Assembly (NCBI GenBank): GCA_028554755.1
Contig: JAPTOF010000012.1
Span: 6,291,501 to 6,355,500 of the forward strand
Origin: Cordia subcordata
Taxonomy: Eukaryota > Streptophyta > Magnoliopsida > Boraginales > Cordiaceae
Length of the DNA: 64,000 nt
Reading direction: 5' to 3'
Shown in pieces: positions 12,283-24,145 of the stretch (the first letter of the stretch is position 1; each line of letters starts with the position of its first letter). Under the pieces are notes generated by a model. The model worked only from the letters and a program-made list of their open reading frames with translations. It made no database searches and was not told the DNA's origin. Both the position numbers and the translations under genes were made by a program.

Positions 12283-13174
12283 CTTGGCAGCCAGGACTGA
12301 CGTAAGGATTGCCAAAATAGCCATTGCTGCAGACACAGCGATACCCTCCAACACCGCTGTCTGAGTCAAGGCAGTAGCTATTCTCATGGCAGGCATACTC
12401 GGTTGTTTTTTCGACGTCGCTGCAACTCCGATTCCCGATCTGCCAGTCAACAACAACTGAGATATTATTCATGGTCCTATTCGGGAATGTTGGATCAAGG
12501 AGGTCAGATGCACCGCGAAATTGAAACTTGCTCGCCTCGGCAAGAAACGCATAGCCACAGGGATTAAATGACGACACGTTCACGTTCTTTCCAGTGGAAA
12601 AAGCAGAAGTGGCTACCCGCTTTAGGCCAGGGGGTACGGGGGTTTGGCAACAACCTTGACCAGAGCAGCCCTCTTGGATGTCACCTTTCGTTGGGCAACT
12701 AGAAGTACACCCGATACTGGAGTCATCGCAGCCAATGATTGTCAACTTGTTTTCACTGGCTGAGAAGGAAAACCAAGTCGAGCGAAAATCGATGGCTACA
12801 GTATTACTGCTTGTGCGGTTGCCGAATTGGTCATAACATTGATAGGCGATCGCCGGGGTTTTGGCGCGTAGTTGAGTGTTTGATATTTCTATCACCTCCA
12901 TTGCAATTTGTTGATAGAAATTCACGACAATCTGGGCTGTTTTTAAGTAAGGTTTTGGAGGTTGGAGTGTATCATCACAGAAGATCTCAAAGGAAGAACC
13001 AAGAGAACAGGCAAGCCCGATTCCAAATGGGTATGGAACAGTGAAGTTGCCACAGTAGGGTCGACAACCTGGTCTGGTGAGGTTTGTACCAGCAAAGATA
13101 TCTGTTAATGCCGCAGATTGTGAATAAAAGAGGCATATTAAGACAAAGAACAAGATCAATGGATGAAATAACAT
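12283..13174 (-). CDS. WAK-like gene exon 1: signal peptide, GUB_WAK domain, first EGF
   Basis: First coding exon (297 codons plus one base) of a wall-associated-receptor-kinase-like gene. These proteins sit in the plasma membrane and bind cell-wall pectin through the extracellular part encoded here. Residues 1-22 are a hydrophobic signal peptide. Residues ~36-110 are the galacturonan-binding GUB_WAK domain (CGNFTVPYPFGIG, then CDD). A cysteine-rich middle follows (CCQTPVPPGL), and the exon ends in an EGF-like segment (CHENSYC, then GYRCVCSNGYFGNPY). The exon ends at a GTTCG donor at 12,282-12,278. The longer open frame running on to 12,206 is read-through into the intron. The frame joins exon 2 at 1,360 in phase. 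No stop or frameshift is seen. Whether the gene works depends on the kinase exon outside the window. Confidence 0.9.
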
Positions 13175-14134
13175 GTTTCTTTGCTTCGATGTATGTGTTG
13201 ATGAGCTTCAGGCTGCTCTAGTGCCGGAACCAAATGGAAGACGCGCATCAGTTGGACTATTTCCAGGTTCTTTCTCTCCAAGAGGTAAAGTTGGTAATTG
13301 TACACATAACGTCTTAATTACATTTAAAGATACAAATAAAATTAACGAGTTATACTTGCTTAAGATTTTCTTTTCTTTTTTTTTTTTTTTTTTTTTTTTG
13401 GCTGGGTACTTGGTAAGGGTTTTGAGTGTAACTAAAAGTTAATACTACATTTGAAAGGAAGCATAGCTAATTTTTTTTTTTTTTGGAAATTAATGTAGGC
13501 ATGCACAAAATTAAAACTCAAAATTTGTTACACTTTGAGATGTAATAAATCTATTTTTTCAAATTTATATTAATTACACTTGTAACGATTTTCTTTTCTT
13601 TTCCTATCTTAGAAAGTTTAGATATATAATTCCTATATTATTTTTACAGTCAGAATTACATTTAAAATCATAATTAAAACAAAATTATCATTTTATTTTT
13701 CTACGCCTACTCCATCTAACAAAAAACACGTATTTACTCATTTTAAATCTTGTAGTGTTTTATCCACCAACAAAATGGTTAAAAGCTCAGATTAACGATG
13801 TTTTTGTTACGATTACCTGAGAGGGTTCCTTGCACTGACTTTTTCAAAAAAATATTTTTTGTAATTTTAAAAAGATTTTTTTTTTCTTTTAATTTCTGAA
13901 GCAGGGAAATTTTTAGCTTTTTCTCATAGTGACTCAAAATATTTATCGAAACAGAGGTTTTTTTTTAATAAGAACTTAATTAATTTCAAAAACAAATTTA
14001 AACGATTCCTAAATCTAATTATATTATTCTATGTGATTTCGAGATACCTACGATTCAATTCAACGCCTATGGTTTATTACAGAAAAAGTCATTTCTATCA
14101 AGACGTGTCATCATCGAAACTTATAGTTATTTTA
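13175..14134. other. Upstream region of the WAK gene, AT-rich
   Basis: 5' flank of the minus-strand WAK gene. It holds long T-runs at about 13,372-13,399 and 13,470-13,484. No convincing TATA box or coding sequence could be chosen. Confidence 0.4.
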
Positions 14135-14455
14135 GAGTATGTTTGGCCTAGTTTTTGGATACTCAAAAGTATTTTCTATGAGTTTAAAAGTTGAAATTGA
14201 CTTGTTTGACCCATTTTTAAAAGAGCTTTTAAATAAAAGCTGAAGCTGAAAAAAGTTGAAAAACCAAAAGCTCCAAATTAGAGCTTTTCGGAAAAGGCTT
14301 TTGAAAAACTGTTCTATGTTATGTCAAAAATTTTTTTTCTTCATTTTTTCTCAAAAATACTATTTTTATTCAACAGCACTTCTATCCAAAGTTCTATTAT
14401 TAAAAGCTCTACAGCTCAACAGCTGAAATCACACAACTAGGCTAAATAGAGCCTT
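14135..14455. mobile_element. MITE with GTTTGGCCTAG-type ends
   Basis: The left end reads GAGTATGTTTGGCCTAG and the right end, read in reverse, AAGGCTCTATTTAGCCTAG, an imperfect inverted repeat. The interior has the AAAAGCT/AGCTTTT pairs common in hAT-type MITEs. No clear target duplication. Confidence 0.5.
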
Positions 14456-15059
14456 AGTCACTGGGGGATTTGCCAAATTAGTGTAACTAGACTACGTATC
14501 TTTCTAAAATAGCAAAAACCTACCTTGTATTTTTAGAAAGGTTATACGCTATCCACAAATTTTACTGTGTTTCATAGAGACGGTACTTCTATGGAGTACT
14601 GTGTACCAAATTTGAAATGAACAACACATCACGCACAAACAGAAGCATAGGTCTATCTCTCTCCCTCTCTATTTTCACACACAGAGCTCTCTCCAGAAAA
14701 ATTAAACTGTTCAATTTCAAGTCAAACTTTACTATTGCAATCACCATTCTCGCACACCTCTCTCCCTCTCCATTCTTGCACACAACATTGGTCTTCAATC
14801 TTCATGTATATTCTTTTTCATTGTCGACCACGAGTTGTCGGTGCTATTCTCTTTCACTCATTTTTTTTTTTGGATTATTTTTTCAAATGTGTAACAACAG
14901 ATCTATGTGTGTATTGTAGAGGTAGTGTGTGTTGTGGTTGTGATGTGTAGCATGTGGTTGGCGTATATGAGTGAAAGCATGAAGAACTTAACTATTTAAC
15001 AAATAATTTAAAATAATGCAGATTAAGTGTTTGATACTTTGGCTAAATCAAATTCGTCT
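14456..15059. other. CT-rich intergenic stretch, no gene
   Basis: Contains CTCTC and TTTTTT runs at 14,655-14,880. The overlapping open frames there are low-complexity and resemble nothing known. Confidence 0.45.
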
Positions 15060-15510
15060 ACTCAGTCCACTAAACTTTTGTGAATATATAATGTATAATT
15101 TATGAACATATAATATAAGAGTTTTGAACATAAAATATAAGTATTATAAACATATACTACAAAGAGTTGTGAGTATAGAATAAAACTTGGGAAATATAAA
15201 ATTTGGTATTTATAAATATTCGATATTAAACATATTATCTAAAACTTTTGAACATGTAATATAAGAGTGTTGAAAAATTAAACTTATAAACTTATTATTA
15301 AAAAGTTTTGAATAACTAAACCTGTTGAACCTAAAATATAAAAATTTTAACTTTTGAACTTGTAATATAAAAGTGATAAAAAATTAAACTTATGAATTTA
15401 AAGTTAAAAAGATGTGGATAATAAAAGTTTTGAACATAATATATAAAAATTTTGAATATATAATATAAGAGTTTGAATATATGATATAAGAATTTTGAAT
15501 ACATATATTG
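15060..15510. repeat. Degenerate AT-rich minisatellite
   Basis: Imperfect head-to-tail copies of a 20-30 base motif close to TTTTGAACATATAATATAAG. The period varies, so it is an old array. Confidence 0.6.
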
Positions 15511-15789
15511 CTATATACTGTGTGCCTATGTTCACGCATAGTATGGTTTACAGTGCTCATACGGAAGATTGTGCATATGATGCATGGCATACGACCTATA
15601 CGTTATCCATGTACCATGAGACTTGACATTGTATGAGATAAAACTCCCAAAGCTCCCAAAAAAAAAGAAATTTTTTTGTCTATATAAATTCTTTATTAAG
15701 TAATAAATAACACGTCTACACACGTCCATAGAATTTGAAGTTCCTTCCATGCACACCCAACAAACCACACCCTTGGGTCTTTTTGGGAT
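15511..15789. other. Intergenic sequence, nothing recognised
   Basis: No coding sequence or element border seen. Confidence 0.4.
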
Positions 15790-16900
15790 AAAACAAGGTG
15801 TAAATGAGACAAATAAAGGAGAAAAACAAGATGCACAATTACGTGGTTTAGCCTTACATCTATTCTACGAGCAAACAGAAAAATTTTATTAGCCAGTGTC
15901 GATATATAAATACAAGATGAATTCTCTCTCTAAAATGCTAATTGCTCTCTTACTCTACCTGCTATCTCTCTCTTCCCTTGCACTAATACAATACGCTAAG
16001 CACCTATATATATAACAAAGAGACTTCAAATATGGCAAAACTTCAAATACAACTGGGCTACAAATATGGTAGGACTAGAACGTGTAAGGCTCGTATCCCT
16101 TCGGCACCAATTAGAACACACGCCAACCCTACAAATCTCCACCTTGGATCTTATTTACTTCCTATTGACCAATCACAATTCTCCTCTCCTTTGCCAACCA
16201 ATGCACTTGGCTCACCATTGTGTATTGCCTGCATATGTAATGCCTCATAGCCATCTGAGTGACCTCTCCACTGCCCTTCAATGCTTCTGTAGCATCATAT
16301 CCTTGCTACTCACATTGCTTGCTGAAACACCTCAAGTGTCTATCACAACATTTTCAGCCTCGATGTTAACATCACTCAACTGAGTAACGTCGCACATATA
16401 CTCCATCTCATCCTCAAAACCACGAAGAGACTCAATTTTTTCACTCACAGAGTTCTTTACTTAAGCCATCCTTGTACCATCTCCAACCTCACCATGGAAT
16501 TCTTGCTCTTGCACGCTCATCACTGCAATAGTCAAAGCATAAGTCTCCCAACCTATTCTATCTCTAAGGGCTTAATTCTTCATCATGTCTATTCTGCTTA
16601 GTAACAATCTCACACTATACACCTTGAGATACATATTCACCTTGTATCTCTTTTTGTTGACTTAACTAGACCGAACCTCTACCTTCATCTAGAGTCTTAA
16701 GAGTATTATTACATAGTTCCACTTCCTCTATAGCACTGTTTAGTACACCCTTAACCCCAACATCCTTAACCGTATTACCATAAAAAACATATAATCTCTT
16801 TCTCAATAACCTTCTCAAGAGCATCTGCGGGCCCCTCTTCACTTTAAGAACCTTCCTAAGAGAAACCATTATTTGATAAGATTTATTTAAAATTTTCAAA
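15790..16900 (-). mobile_element. Probable Ty1/copia LTR plus 3' internal fragment (minus strand)
   Basis: Read on the minus strand, CCAAGGTGGAGAT (about 16,138-16,150) looks like a copia polypurine tract. Next comes a TGTAGGGTTGGCGTG start of an LTR that runs to about 15,790. The sequence on the other side (16,150-16,900) may be the end of the internal region. Its one open piece (16,666-16,899) has no recognisable domain. No partner LTR is present, so this is a fragment. Confidence 0.45.
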
Positions 16901-17210
16901 ATTATTTAAAATAACTACATCTTATAACAATAACGCTCTAAAAGTTAGGATTGCAATGAATTACTTAATATTTGATTTGATTTTATTGAAAAGAAAATTT
17001 TTTAAAATTATTATTAATTAAATTATCAATAAATAAATTAATTAATAATTGAAACGATATTAAATATAAAAAAATGTATAAAATTAATTTCCAAACCGAC
17101 AGCCACAGCGAAGGGGACAATCATGGCCAAAGACATTTTTACATTATTATATTGTACAAAAAACCCACAAAAATATTTTGATTTTACAATTAATGCATGT
17201 ATGCTAAGAG
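16870..17210 (+). repeat. Direct repeat copy 1 (~340 bp, diverged)
   Basis: Aligns by eye with 17,245-17,640. Shared landmarks include TTTGATTTGATT, a poly-ATTAAT tract, ACCGACAGCCACAGC and GGACAATC, then ATTATATTGTAC and a downstream AATGCATGTA. Confidence 0.6.
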
Positions 17211-17244
17211 TTCTATTACTAAAGTAACTCTCATCAAAATCTTA

Positions 17245-17640
17245 TTTGATAAGATTTTGGTTAACTATATAGTTTGATAAGATTTTATTTAAATCATCTA
17301 AAATTTTTGTCACAAGAAATTATACTTTCATTCAATAACAAATCAGCACAACAATCATCCAAACTTATCTAAAATAACTTAGAATTTGATTTGATTGAGA
17401 AGACATATCTATAAATTATTATTAATCAAAAGATCAATAGATTAATTAATTAATCATATAAGATACATAAAATATTACATTTTATTTAAAAGGACGTACG
17501 AAAATGTTGTAATTAAAACCGACAACCACAGCCAAAAGGACAATCGTGTTTCAAAGGGATATCTTTACATATATTATGTTGTACCAAAAAAAAAAAAAAA
17601 AACCTTCGAGAGTATTTTAGTTTCCCATTAATACATGTAC
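17245..17640 (+). repeat. Direct repeat copy 2 (diverged)
   Basis: Second copy of the 16,870-17,210 sequence, with ACCGACAACCACAGC, GGACAATCG, TTATGTTGTAC and ATACATGTACAATG in the same order. It also carries an A-run at about 17,586-17,602. Identity is roughly 70% by eye. Confidence 0.6.
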
Positions 17641-17829
17641 AATGCTTTGAATTTTTTCTTCGGTTATTAAAAAGGCCTATGTGATTTTTTATACATTTAT
17701 AAAGACCTATATTATCTTTTAGAATTTTAAAAGCACCTATGTATTTAAAATTGAATTGCTTGTAGGAAAATTAAGTAGTGACACTTGTCAAACAATAGTG
17801 TGAGTGAAAGAACTTTAGTAATCCATACA

Positions 17830-18255
17830 TACGTACATATATATACATATATATATAGATATATATATAGATATAGATAGATAGATAGTAGTACTAGTAG
17901 TAGTGATAGTAACAATAGTAATAGTATAACTTATATTTTTCTAGTATCACAACTTTTATTATTATTATTAGACAAATTTATTATTAATTATTTTTATCAA
18001 TATTATTAAAATAATCATTATAATTTTTATTATCATTATTATAAGCAGTAGTAGCAGTACTAATTGTAGTAGTGACAAGGAGCAACAGTTGTAGTAGTAG
18101 TATGATCTATAATTGTTATGAGTATTTCTGTTATTTTTATTGTTGTTGTTGCGTGTGTGTGTGTGTGTGTTTTTTTTTTTTTCAATGAAAGGGAAGGTTC
18201 ATCTTCCCAAACATTTTAGTATCAAAAAACATAAAATTACGAGTTGGGGGGGGGG
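17830..18255. repeat. Compound microsatellites
   Basis: TA/TATC/GATA repeats at 17,836-17,889, TAG repeats at 17,889-17,905, TTATTA at 17,958-17,970, a GT run followed by T's at 18,151-18,181, and a G12 run near 18,246-18,258. Confidence 0.85.
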
Positions 18256-18399
18256 GGGAACCTAACCCTCCATCTATTCTTAGTCATGAAGACTGACAAG
18301 TTAACCTTAATACAAAAATACAAATGCAAATGCAAATACATACAAAAATTATAAATAAAATAATACTATTATCCTTACATCAAAACAATCTAGAAAAAA

Positions 18400-18610
18400 A
18401 CTACCTAGCCCTACCTAACCTTAATTCTAATGTTGGGGAGGCCCATTTGTTCACACAACACCATACCTCGTAACAACGAGTGATCTCCGAAGCTATCCAT
18501 GATTACCAACCCCTCCGACTCCACACCCAAATTTGCTAAATAGTCCGCTGGATTATTCCCTTCTTGGCAAATGTGAGAGATGAACTCTCAACCTGTCCAG
18601 TAACGCTTTG
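18400..18610 (-). pseudogene. LINE-type RNase H domain fragment
   Basis: On the minus strand the sequence reads HICQEGNNPADYLANLG. This matches the C-terminal signature of the RNase H domain found after the reverse transcriptase in plant LINEs (an H-x-x-R-x-x-N-x-x-AD-x-LA pattern, here with Q for R). The piece ends at a stop near 18,400. Only this end survives. Confidence 0.6.
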
Positions 18611-18852
18611 TTATTGTTGGGTTGATGTTGTTGTTGTTATTATTGTTATCATTATCGTTATCGTCTATCATTATTAGAGATTGTAATAGTAGTATATTCT
18701 ATAATTATTACAAGTATCTCTATTGTTATCTTTTTCCGAGATGCCAAATGTGCAACTATTTTAAACATTCACGGCAATTTTCTATCACTTTAGACACTAT
18801 AGTCTAATGTGCAAATTCAACACACGATAAGATTGGCGTGCATTTTACTCTT

Positions 18853-19032
18853 ACTGACAATCCGTGATTGACGGAAGAACAATGACAAAATCAAATGAGA
18901 TATAAATTTGTAAATATGATATTAGTTGACTATCAACATCATATATAATGTTCATTAGTCAAGTTTGATAAACAAGACTTTTACTAGCAACTGACCAAGA
19001 ATAGAGGGTTGTCTTTAGATTGTGACGGAGGA
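18853..19032 (+). repeat. Relic of the receptor-gene upstream region
   Basis: Clearly homologous to 35,196-35,513, the start of the tandem array. Shared landmarks in order: CGTGATTGACGGA, GAGATATAAATTTGTAAAT, GTTGACTATCAAC, ATGTTCATTAGT, GACTTTTAC and TTAGATTGTGACGGAGG. It lacks the T-rich insertion found in the array copies and is not followed by a receptor gene, so it is a leftover of an older duplication ~16 kb away. Confidence 0.75.
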
Positions 19033-19810
19033 AGTTTCTTGTGAAAGTTGTATTTTTCTTCCTTGGTAATGAAGGGTGTGTTAACACTAAAAGGGGTGCC
19101 AAATGTAGACAGTCCAATTTCTTTTTTCTTCTTTTTTTTTTCTTTCTGTATTTAAGGAGTACTCTTTGCTTCACTTTTACTTTAATAGTCTCTTTATTTT
19201 TATTTTAGGATTTTTATTTTATTTTTTTCAAACAACCTCTTCAGTTCTTCATTCTTTATATGATTTCACTTTTAGCATTTTCTTATTTATTTCCAATTCA
19301 TATTGGTATAAAATTTTTTGAAGAGACTTAAAGATCATAATAAAATTTTAATAATTGATATTAATACTTAGTTTAACTTTTCATGTTTTTACAATAAAAT
19401 TAATAAATCAAAATTAAGATAACAAAATATTGATTAAGTAATTATGATGCTTAAAATAGTATAATTTATAAATACGATCAATAAAATAATTTTGGTTTGT
19501 TCAAGGTCATCCATTAATCAAATTGATCTTTGGTGAGAGGGGAAGGGAGATAGGAGTGGGTTTTGAGTAATCAAACGTTGCTAGGCAAAAGAAAGTGTTT
19601 AGAGACTCTCCACAATGGAGAGCTATTGCAGATCCCCCATTTTACATGCCTCTATACTGATTTTCATTGAACTTTAAAAATTATCCAACACCATTGGATT
19701 CAAATACAACACGTAACACATTAACAGTGCACGTAACACATTAACAGTGCATTTGAAAATTCATCTTATCAACAAATTTGAGTCTAATTAAAAATAATTA
19801 CATATTTAAT
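19033..19810. other. AT-rich intergenic sequence
   Basis: No gene. A short direct duplication of about 20 bases containing CGTAACACATTAACAGTGC occurs twice at 19,712-19,750. Confidence 0.5.
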
Positions 19811-20385
19811 CGTATATGTTTAACCAAGTTATTACTTGATTAGAGGTGAATATAATTAGGTATAATTAGACCTGCTTAATTACATTCTCCAATTTCATGG
19901 AAAGAGGTGTGAATAGGTGTAATAATTTTTTGTACTATTTTATCTTTTTCATATTTGGTATGCTTCCATATAAAAGAAATAATAAATAAAAATAAATAAA
20001 TATTAATTAAATAATTAGATAAAAACACATAAATTTATACCAAATGGAAAAACATAAATAAATATAAATTCAAATAAATATTTTAAAAATATAAAATTTA
20101 TTTATTTTTATAACTTTTAATAGATTTGTTGATTATAATTAAATATTATTATATTTTTGGTAAATAATATTTAATTAAAAATATAAATAGTATATAATAT
20201 TTAACTTCAGATATTTATATTTATAATTCATAATATTTTAAAAAGTGATATTTATTTTTATAACTAAAATATTTTATATTAAATATTTTGAGCTAATAAC
20301 ATTTTCAAATATTTGTTAGTGTATTTATTTTTAAAATTAAATTATTTAACTATGTAATTACTATATGTACAGCCAAACATAACAT
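19811..20385. mobile_element. Possible MITE
   Basis: Imperfect inverted ends: TATATGTTTAACCAAG at the left, against TATGTTTGGCTGTACATATA read in reverse at the right, each next to a GTAATTAC/GTTATTAC motif. The interior is AT-rich. The border is uncertain because the gypsy LTR at 20,386 abuts it. Confidence 0.35.
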
Positions 20386-21756
20386 TGATAATTCCTAAAT
20401 ATGCTTTTAATTCATAGTTAATTGTGCTTAATTCTTAAATTATATGTTCCTTAATTGGTGTTTTTAATGTGTTTTTACATGTTTATGCTTGGAAAAAGGA
20501 ATTGGATGCATTATATATGGATTCAAATGTTTTTTGGACATGTTTGTAGTTGATAAAATTGATTTTTCCACCTAAAAAATACCATACAATTTCTACACAT
20601 AATTGACCAAGACTGAAGATATTTTGCAACACTTTTGAAAAAGAATTGCATTGAAAACTTGCCATATTTTGGAAAGGAAGCACATTAATTCTAGAAGACT
20701 TTCATTAAGGATTTTTACTTTTTTATTTTCCTTAGCTTTAAAGAGTTTTCTTATTCAAGAAGGACTCTAATTAGATATTTCTTTTATATATTTTCCTACG
20801 TACTATTTATAAGGAGATTCAGATTTTATTCATAATTCTCTAGGAGGATATTTTCATCTCTTAGCTGCCATCTTGAGGACATGAAATTCTAATTTTCTCT
20901 TCTAGCCGAGGTTAATCAAGATTTCATTTCTTCAACCCTGTGAGATCTAATTGTTTTATTTCTTTAATGCTATTTTGATATTTGTGTATTTATTGTTTCA
21001 AGAATTATTATTATTCTGTGATTGTTTAATTAAGGCCCGATTATTCAATTATATGACAATAGGTAGCCAATTAGATTAATTTAATTAATCTAAGAATAGT
21101 GATAACCAATTTTCCTGTGTAATTACGCAAGTTAAATGAGTAATTAATGCGAGAGTGTCAACTTTTAGCATCAAGTCTTTTTAGATTTTAATGCTGCCAT
21201 TAGATAGACTATGTGGGCATTAGCAGGGGTTAGAACGTCTAATAGGTAAGGCAATGGCGAGTAGAAATCATAGGGAGATTTAAATCGTTATCAACACTGT
21301 AAGGAAAGATGAGATTATTAGGCCATGCCAATAATCATAACTGATTTATCAAAGTAGTTGAAAGTATCTTTGCATCTAGGATTAGATTTGTTGACTGAAA
21401 TTGCAATTATACCTTAGGCTAGATTTAATTCTCATTGATTTCCTGTTTTCCAGTTTTACGTGAACTTAGGATTGCATGTTTTAGTCATTTTTATTTTTAT
21501 TTCTTTTTTTTTATTTTCTGGCCGAATTGCATGCCCACGCACAATGGACTAGTGGTCTAGACAATTTTGTTAATTTTACTTTTTTCACATTTAAAACCCC
21601 CTTTTATTGTAACTTATTTGATTAATCTACTTGGCGTAATTAGCATATCATAATCTCTCAATCCCCGTGGATTAGCCCCTTTTCTCACCACGTACACAAA
21701 TTAAATTCGCAAGGTAAGTATTGATATTTTATTTTTGGTGGTTTCAACGCCCATCA
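20386..21756 (+). repeat. 5' LTR of an Athila/Tat-type Ty3/gypsy element
   Basis: The 3' border is well placed by the adjoining primer binding site: the LTR ends CCCATCA at 21,756. The 5' border at TGATAATTCC (20,386) is chosen because TGAT mirrors the terminal ATCA. A likely TATA box (CTATTTATAAGG) lies near 20,804. No 3' partner LTR is present before the MULE at 25,639. Confidence 0.6.
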
Positions 21757-21761
21757 AATTT

Positions 21762-21779
21762 TAGCGCTATTGCTGAGGA
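21762..21779 (+). other. Primer binding site of the Athila/Tat-type element
   Basis: TAGCGCTATTGCTGAGGA is a mutated form of TGGCGCCGTTGCCGGGGA, the site commonly following LTRs of plant Athila/Tat elements. Several C-to-T-type changes are visible. Confidence 0.75.
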
Positions 21780-21808
21780 TTGGTGTTGAATTTTTGCTAT
21801 TTATGACC

Positions 21809-22857
21809 ATGTTAGATCATACAAGTGAGTTGTATTTTGATCCAGAGATTGAAAAGACTGCAAAAAGCTTGAAAAAAGAAGCAAAGTTGTGGAAATAACT
21901 TAAAAAACAAGCCGAAACATTGCAAGCTTTGTCTAAATCATCTAGTGAGTCCAAAAAAGAAGAGAAGATAGCCGAAAATAATAGCCGTTATCCCTTTGAA
22001 TCAACCACCCATTTGCATCACTTGTCCGGAGATTAATGTCAATTTCGAGCTAAAATTGGGATTAATTCATCTTTTACCCACTTTTCATGGGTTAGAGAAT
22101 GAAGATCCCCATAAATATTTTTAAAGAGTTCCATATAGTTTGTTCAACTATGAGACCCAATGGTGTAACGGAGAACCAAATTAAATTAAGAGATTTTCTT
22201 TTTTCCTTGGCAGATGCGGCAAAAGAGTGGTTATTCTATCTTCCATCCGGTTCCATTACTATTTGGGGAGATATGGCTAGAGCATTCCTTGATAGATTCT
22301 TTCCAGCTTTTAGAGCCGCAGTAATTAGGAGAGAAATTTGTGACATCAAGCAAAGGGATTCAATGTTGCTTTATGATTATTGGAAGAGATTTGAGAGACT
22401 TTGTGCAAGTTGTCCCCAACATGGGATTTCTGAACAATCTCTTATCCAATATTTTTATGAAAGATTGCTTCCAATTGAGAGAAGAATGATGGACGCCCCT
22501 AACAAGGGAGCAATCATCGACAAAGCACCTCGAGAGGCTAGAGATTTGATTTCTATCATGGCTGCAAATTCGCCACAGTCAAGAAGAGTTAATGAGGTAA
22601 GTGTTTCTTCCCTTTATTCAAAGTTGACTCGACTAACTTCTCTTGTTCAAAGTTTGGTTGTAGATAGTAGTGTTCTAATTCAAAAAGTTTGCAGAATTTG
22701 TGCCATGGTAGGACACCCAACTGATATGTTCCCACGCTCCAAGAAAAGAATCTACAACATGTTAATGCTATTGGAAGGTTTCCTGATCCACCATAACAAA
22801 TATATGATTCTTTTTCGAATACATACAACCCAAGTTAGAGGGATCACCCAAACTTGA
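21809..22857 (+). pseudogene. gag remnant of the Athila/Tat-type element
   Basis: The reading begins MLDHTSELYFDPEIE at 21,809 but is soon broken by stops (for example at about 21,896). From 22,099 a 252-residue open piece holds the retrotransposon gag domain: LADAAKEWLFYLP near residue 37, then WGDMARAFLDRFFPA, and LYDYWKRFERLCASCP near 92. These are the diagnostic blocks of Athila-type capsid proteins. The reading ends at a stop at 22,855. A CxxC-type zinc finger remnant (CRICAMVGHPTDMFP) is recognisable but lacks its last cysteine. Confidence 0.8.
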
Positions 22858-23036
22858 GCTATGGAGCAAGGCCACAAATTTTTAATTCACCAAATTTGCA
22901 ATACTTCCAGCCACGACCAACCCCACCACTATAGCCCACCCTTTCAAGTTCAAGTACTTCTCTTGAGGATATTGTGAAATCTCTTGCTCTTAACACTCAA
23001 CAATTTCAATAGGAAACCAGGCCAAGTATAAAGAAT

Positions 23037-24145
23037 TTGGAGACACAAATGAGCCAATTAGCCACATCTGTGGGTAGGTTAGAGTCCCGTGGCAAATTAC
23101 CTTCTCAAATGGTTGCTAATCCAAAGGAAAATGCATGTGCAATCACTTTACGAAGTGAAAAAGAATTGCTGGACAGCCACTGTCAGACTAGGTGTGGGTA
23201 CACAAAGTTGACAACACCTGAAACAGAGAAAGAAAAAAAAAGGGTGTGAAACACGACGAAAAAGTGGCGGACAGCAACAAAACAGAGCCTAAAAATGGTA
23301 TGGAGTTGGTGGTTAAGCTTCCTTTCCCTAAAAGATTCATTAAGTCCAAAAAAGAGAAGGAAGAGAAAGAGATTTTCAAGCTTTTGTGCAAGGTAGAGGT
23401 AAATATTCCTTTATTTGATGCAATTGGGCAAATACCTCAAATCGCAAAGTTTCTAAAAGAATTGTGCACTAACAAAAAGAAGCTCATTGGGAATGAAAAA
23501 CTAATTGTAGGGGAGAATGTCTCCATCGTGCTTAAAAAGGATTTGCCTTCGAAATGCAAGGACCAAGGTATGTTTGCTATTTATTGTCAAATAGGTTCTC
23601 TAGGTATTAAGAAAGTTATGTGTGATCTAGGAGCATCCATTAATGTCATGTCTAAGTCCATTTATTCTGCTTTGAATGTGGGACCCTGGAAAGTAGGACC
23701 TTTGAAAGAAATAAGAGTTGTTATTCAATTAACTGATAGGTCTTTGGTTTACCCTAAAGGTGCCCTAGAAGATGTTTTAGTGCATGTAGATGATTTAGTC
23801 TTTCCTGCTAATTTTTATGTACTTGATATGGAATAAGATTCATTTTCTAAGTTCTACGAAATTTTGTTAGGAAATCCATTCATTAGTACAGCTAGGACTA
23901 AAATTGATGTGCACAAGGGTATTCTCACTATGGAGTTTGGTGGAGACATTGTTAAATTTGATGTTTATAATGACATGAAAAATCCTTGTGAGATGTCTTG
24001 TGTTTTTTATTTAGAAATGGTTGATGATAATAAGTTAAGTGTTACCTCTTGCGAAAATTCTTCTCTTGAAAAGATGAAAGAATTTAAGAAAACTTTTGCA
24101 TGTAGCACTAACTTGCAGGAACCAATTGCCAAGCAAAAGAATTAA
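23037..24145 (+). pseudogene. Protease region of the Athila/Tat-type element
   Basis: Three open pieces (23,037-23,249; 23,246-23,836; 23,864-24,145). The aspartic-protease core lies at about 23,610-23,690: the motif reads CDLGASINVMS where active enzymes have DxGAxxNxMP. The flap-like region VLVHVDDLVFPANFYVLDME and the later EILLGNPFISTARTKIDVHKG block follow the family order. An in-frame TAA at 23,834-23,836 separates the last two. A frame change occurs at an A-run near 23,240. The reading stops at 24,143 before any reverse transcriptase. Confidence 0.75.

Noticed and set aside
12739..13044. Plus-strand open frames over the WAK exon
   Set aside because: Antisense shadow of the exon at 12,283-13,174.
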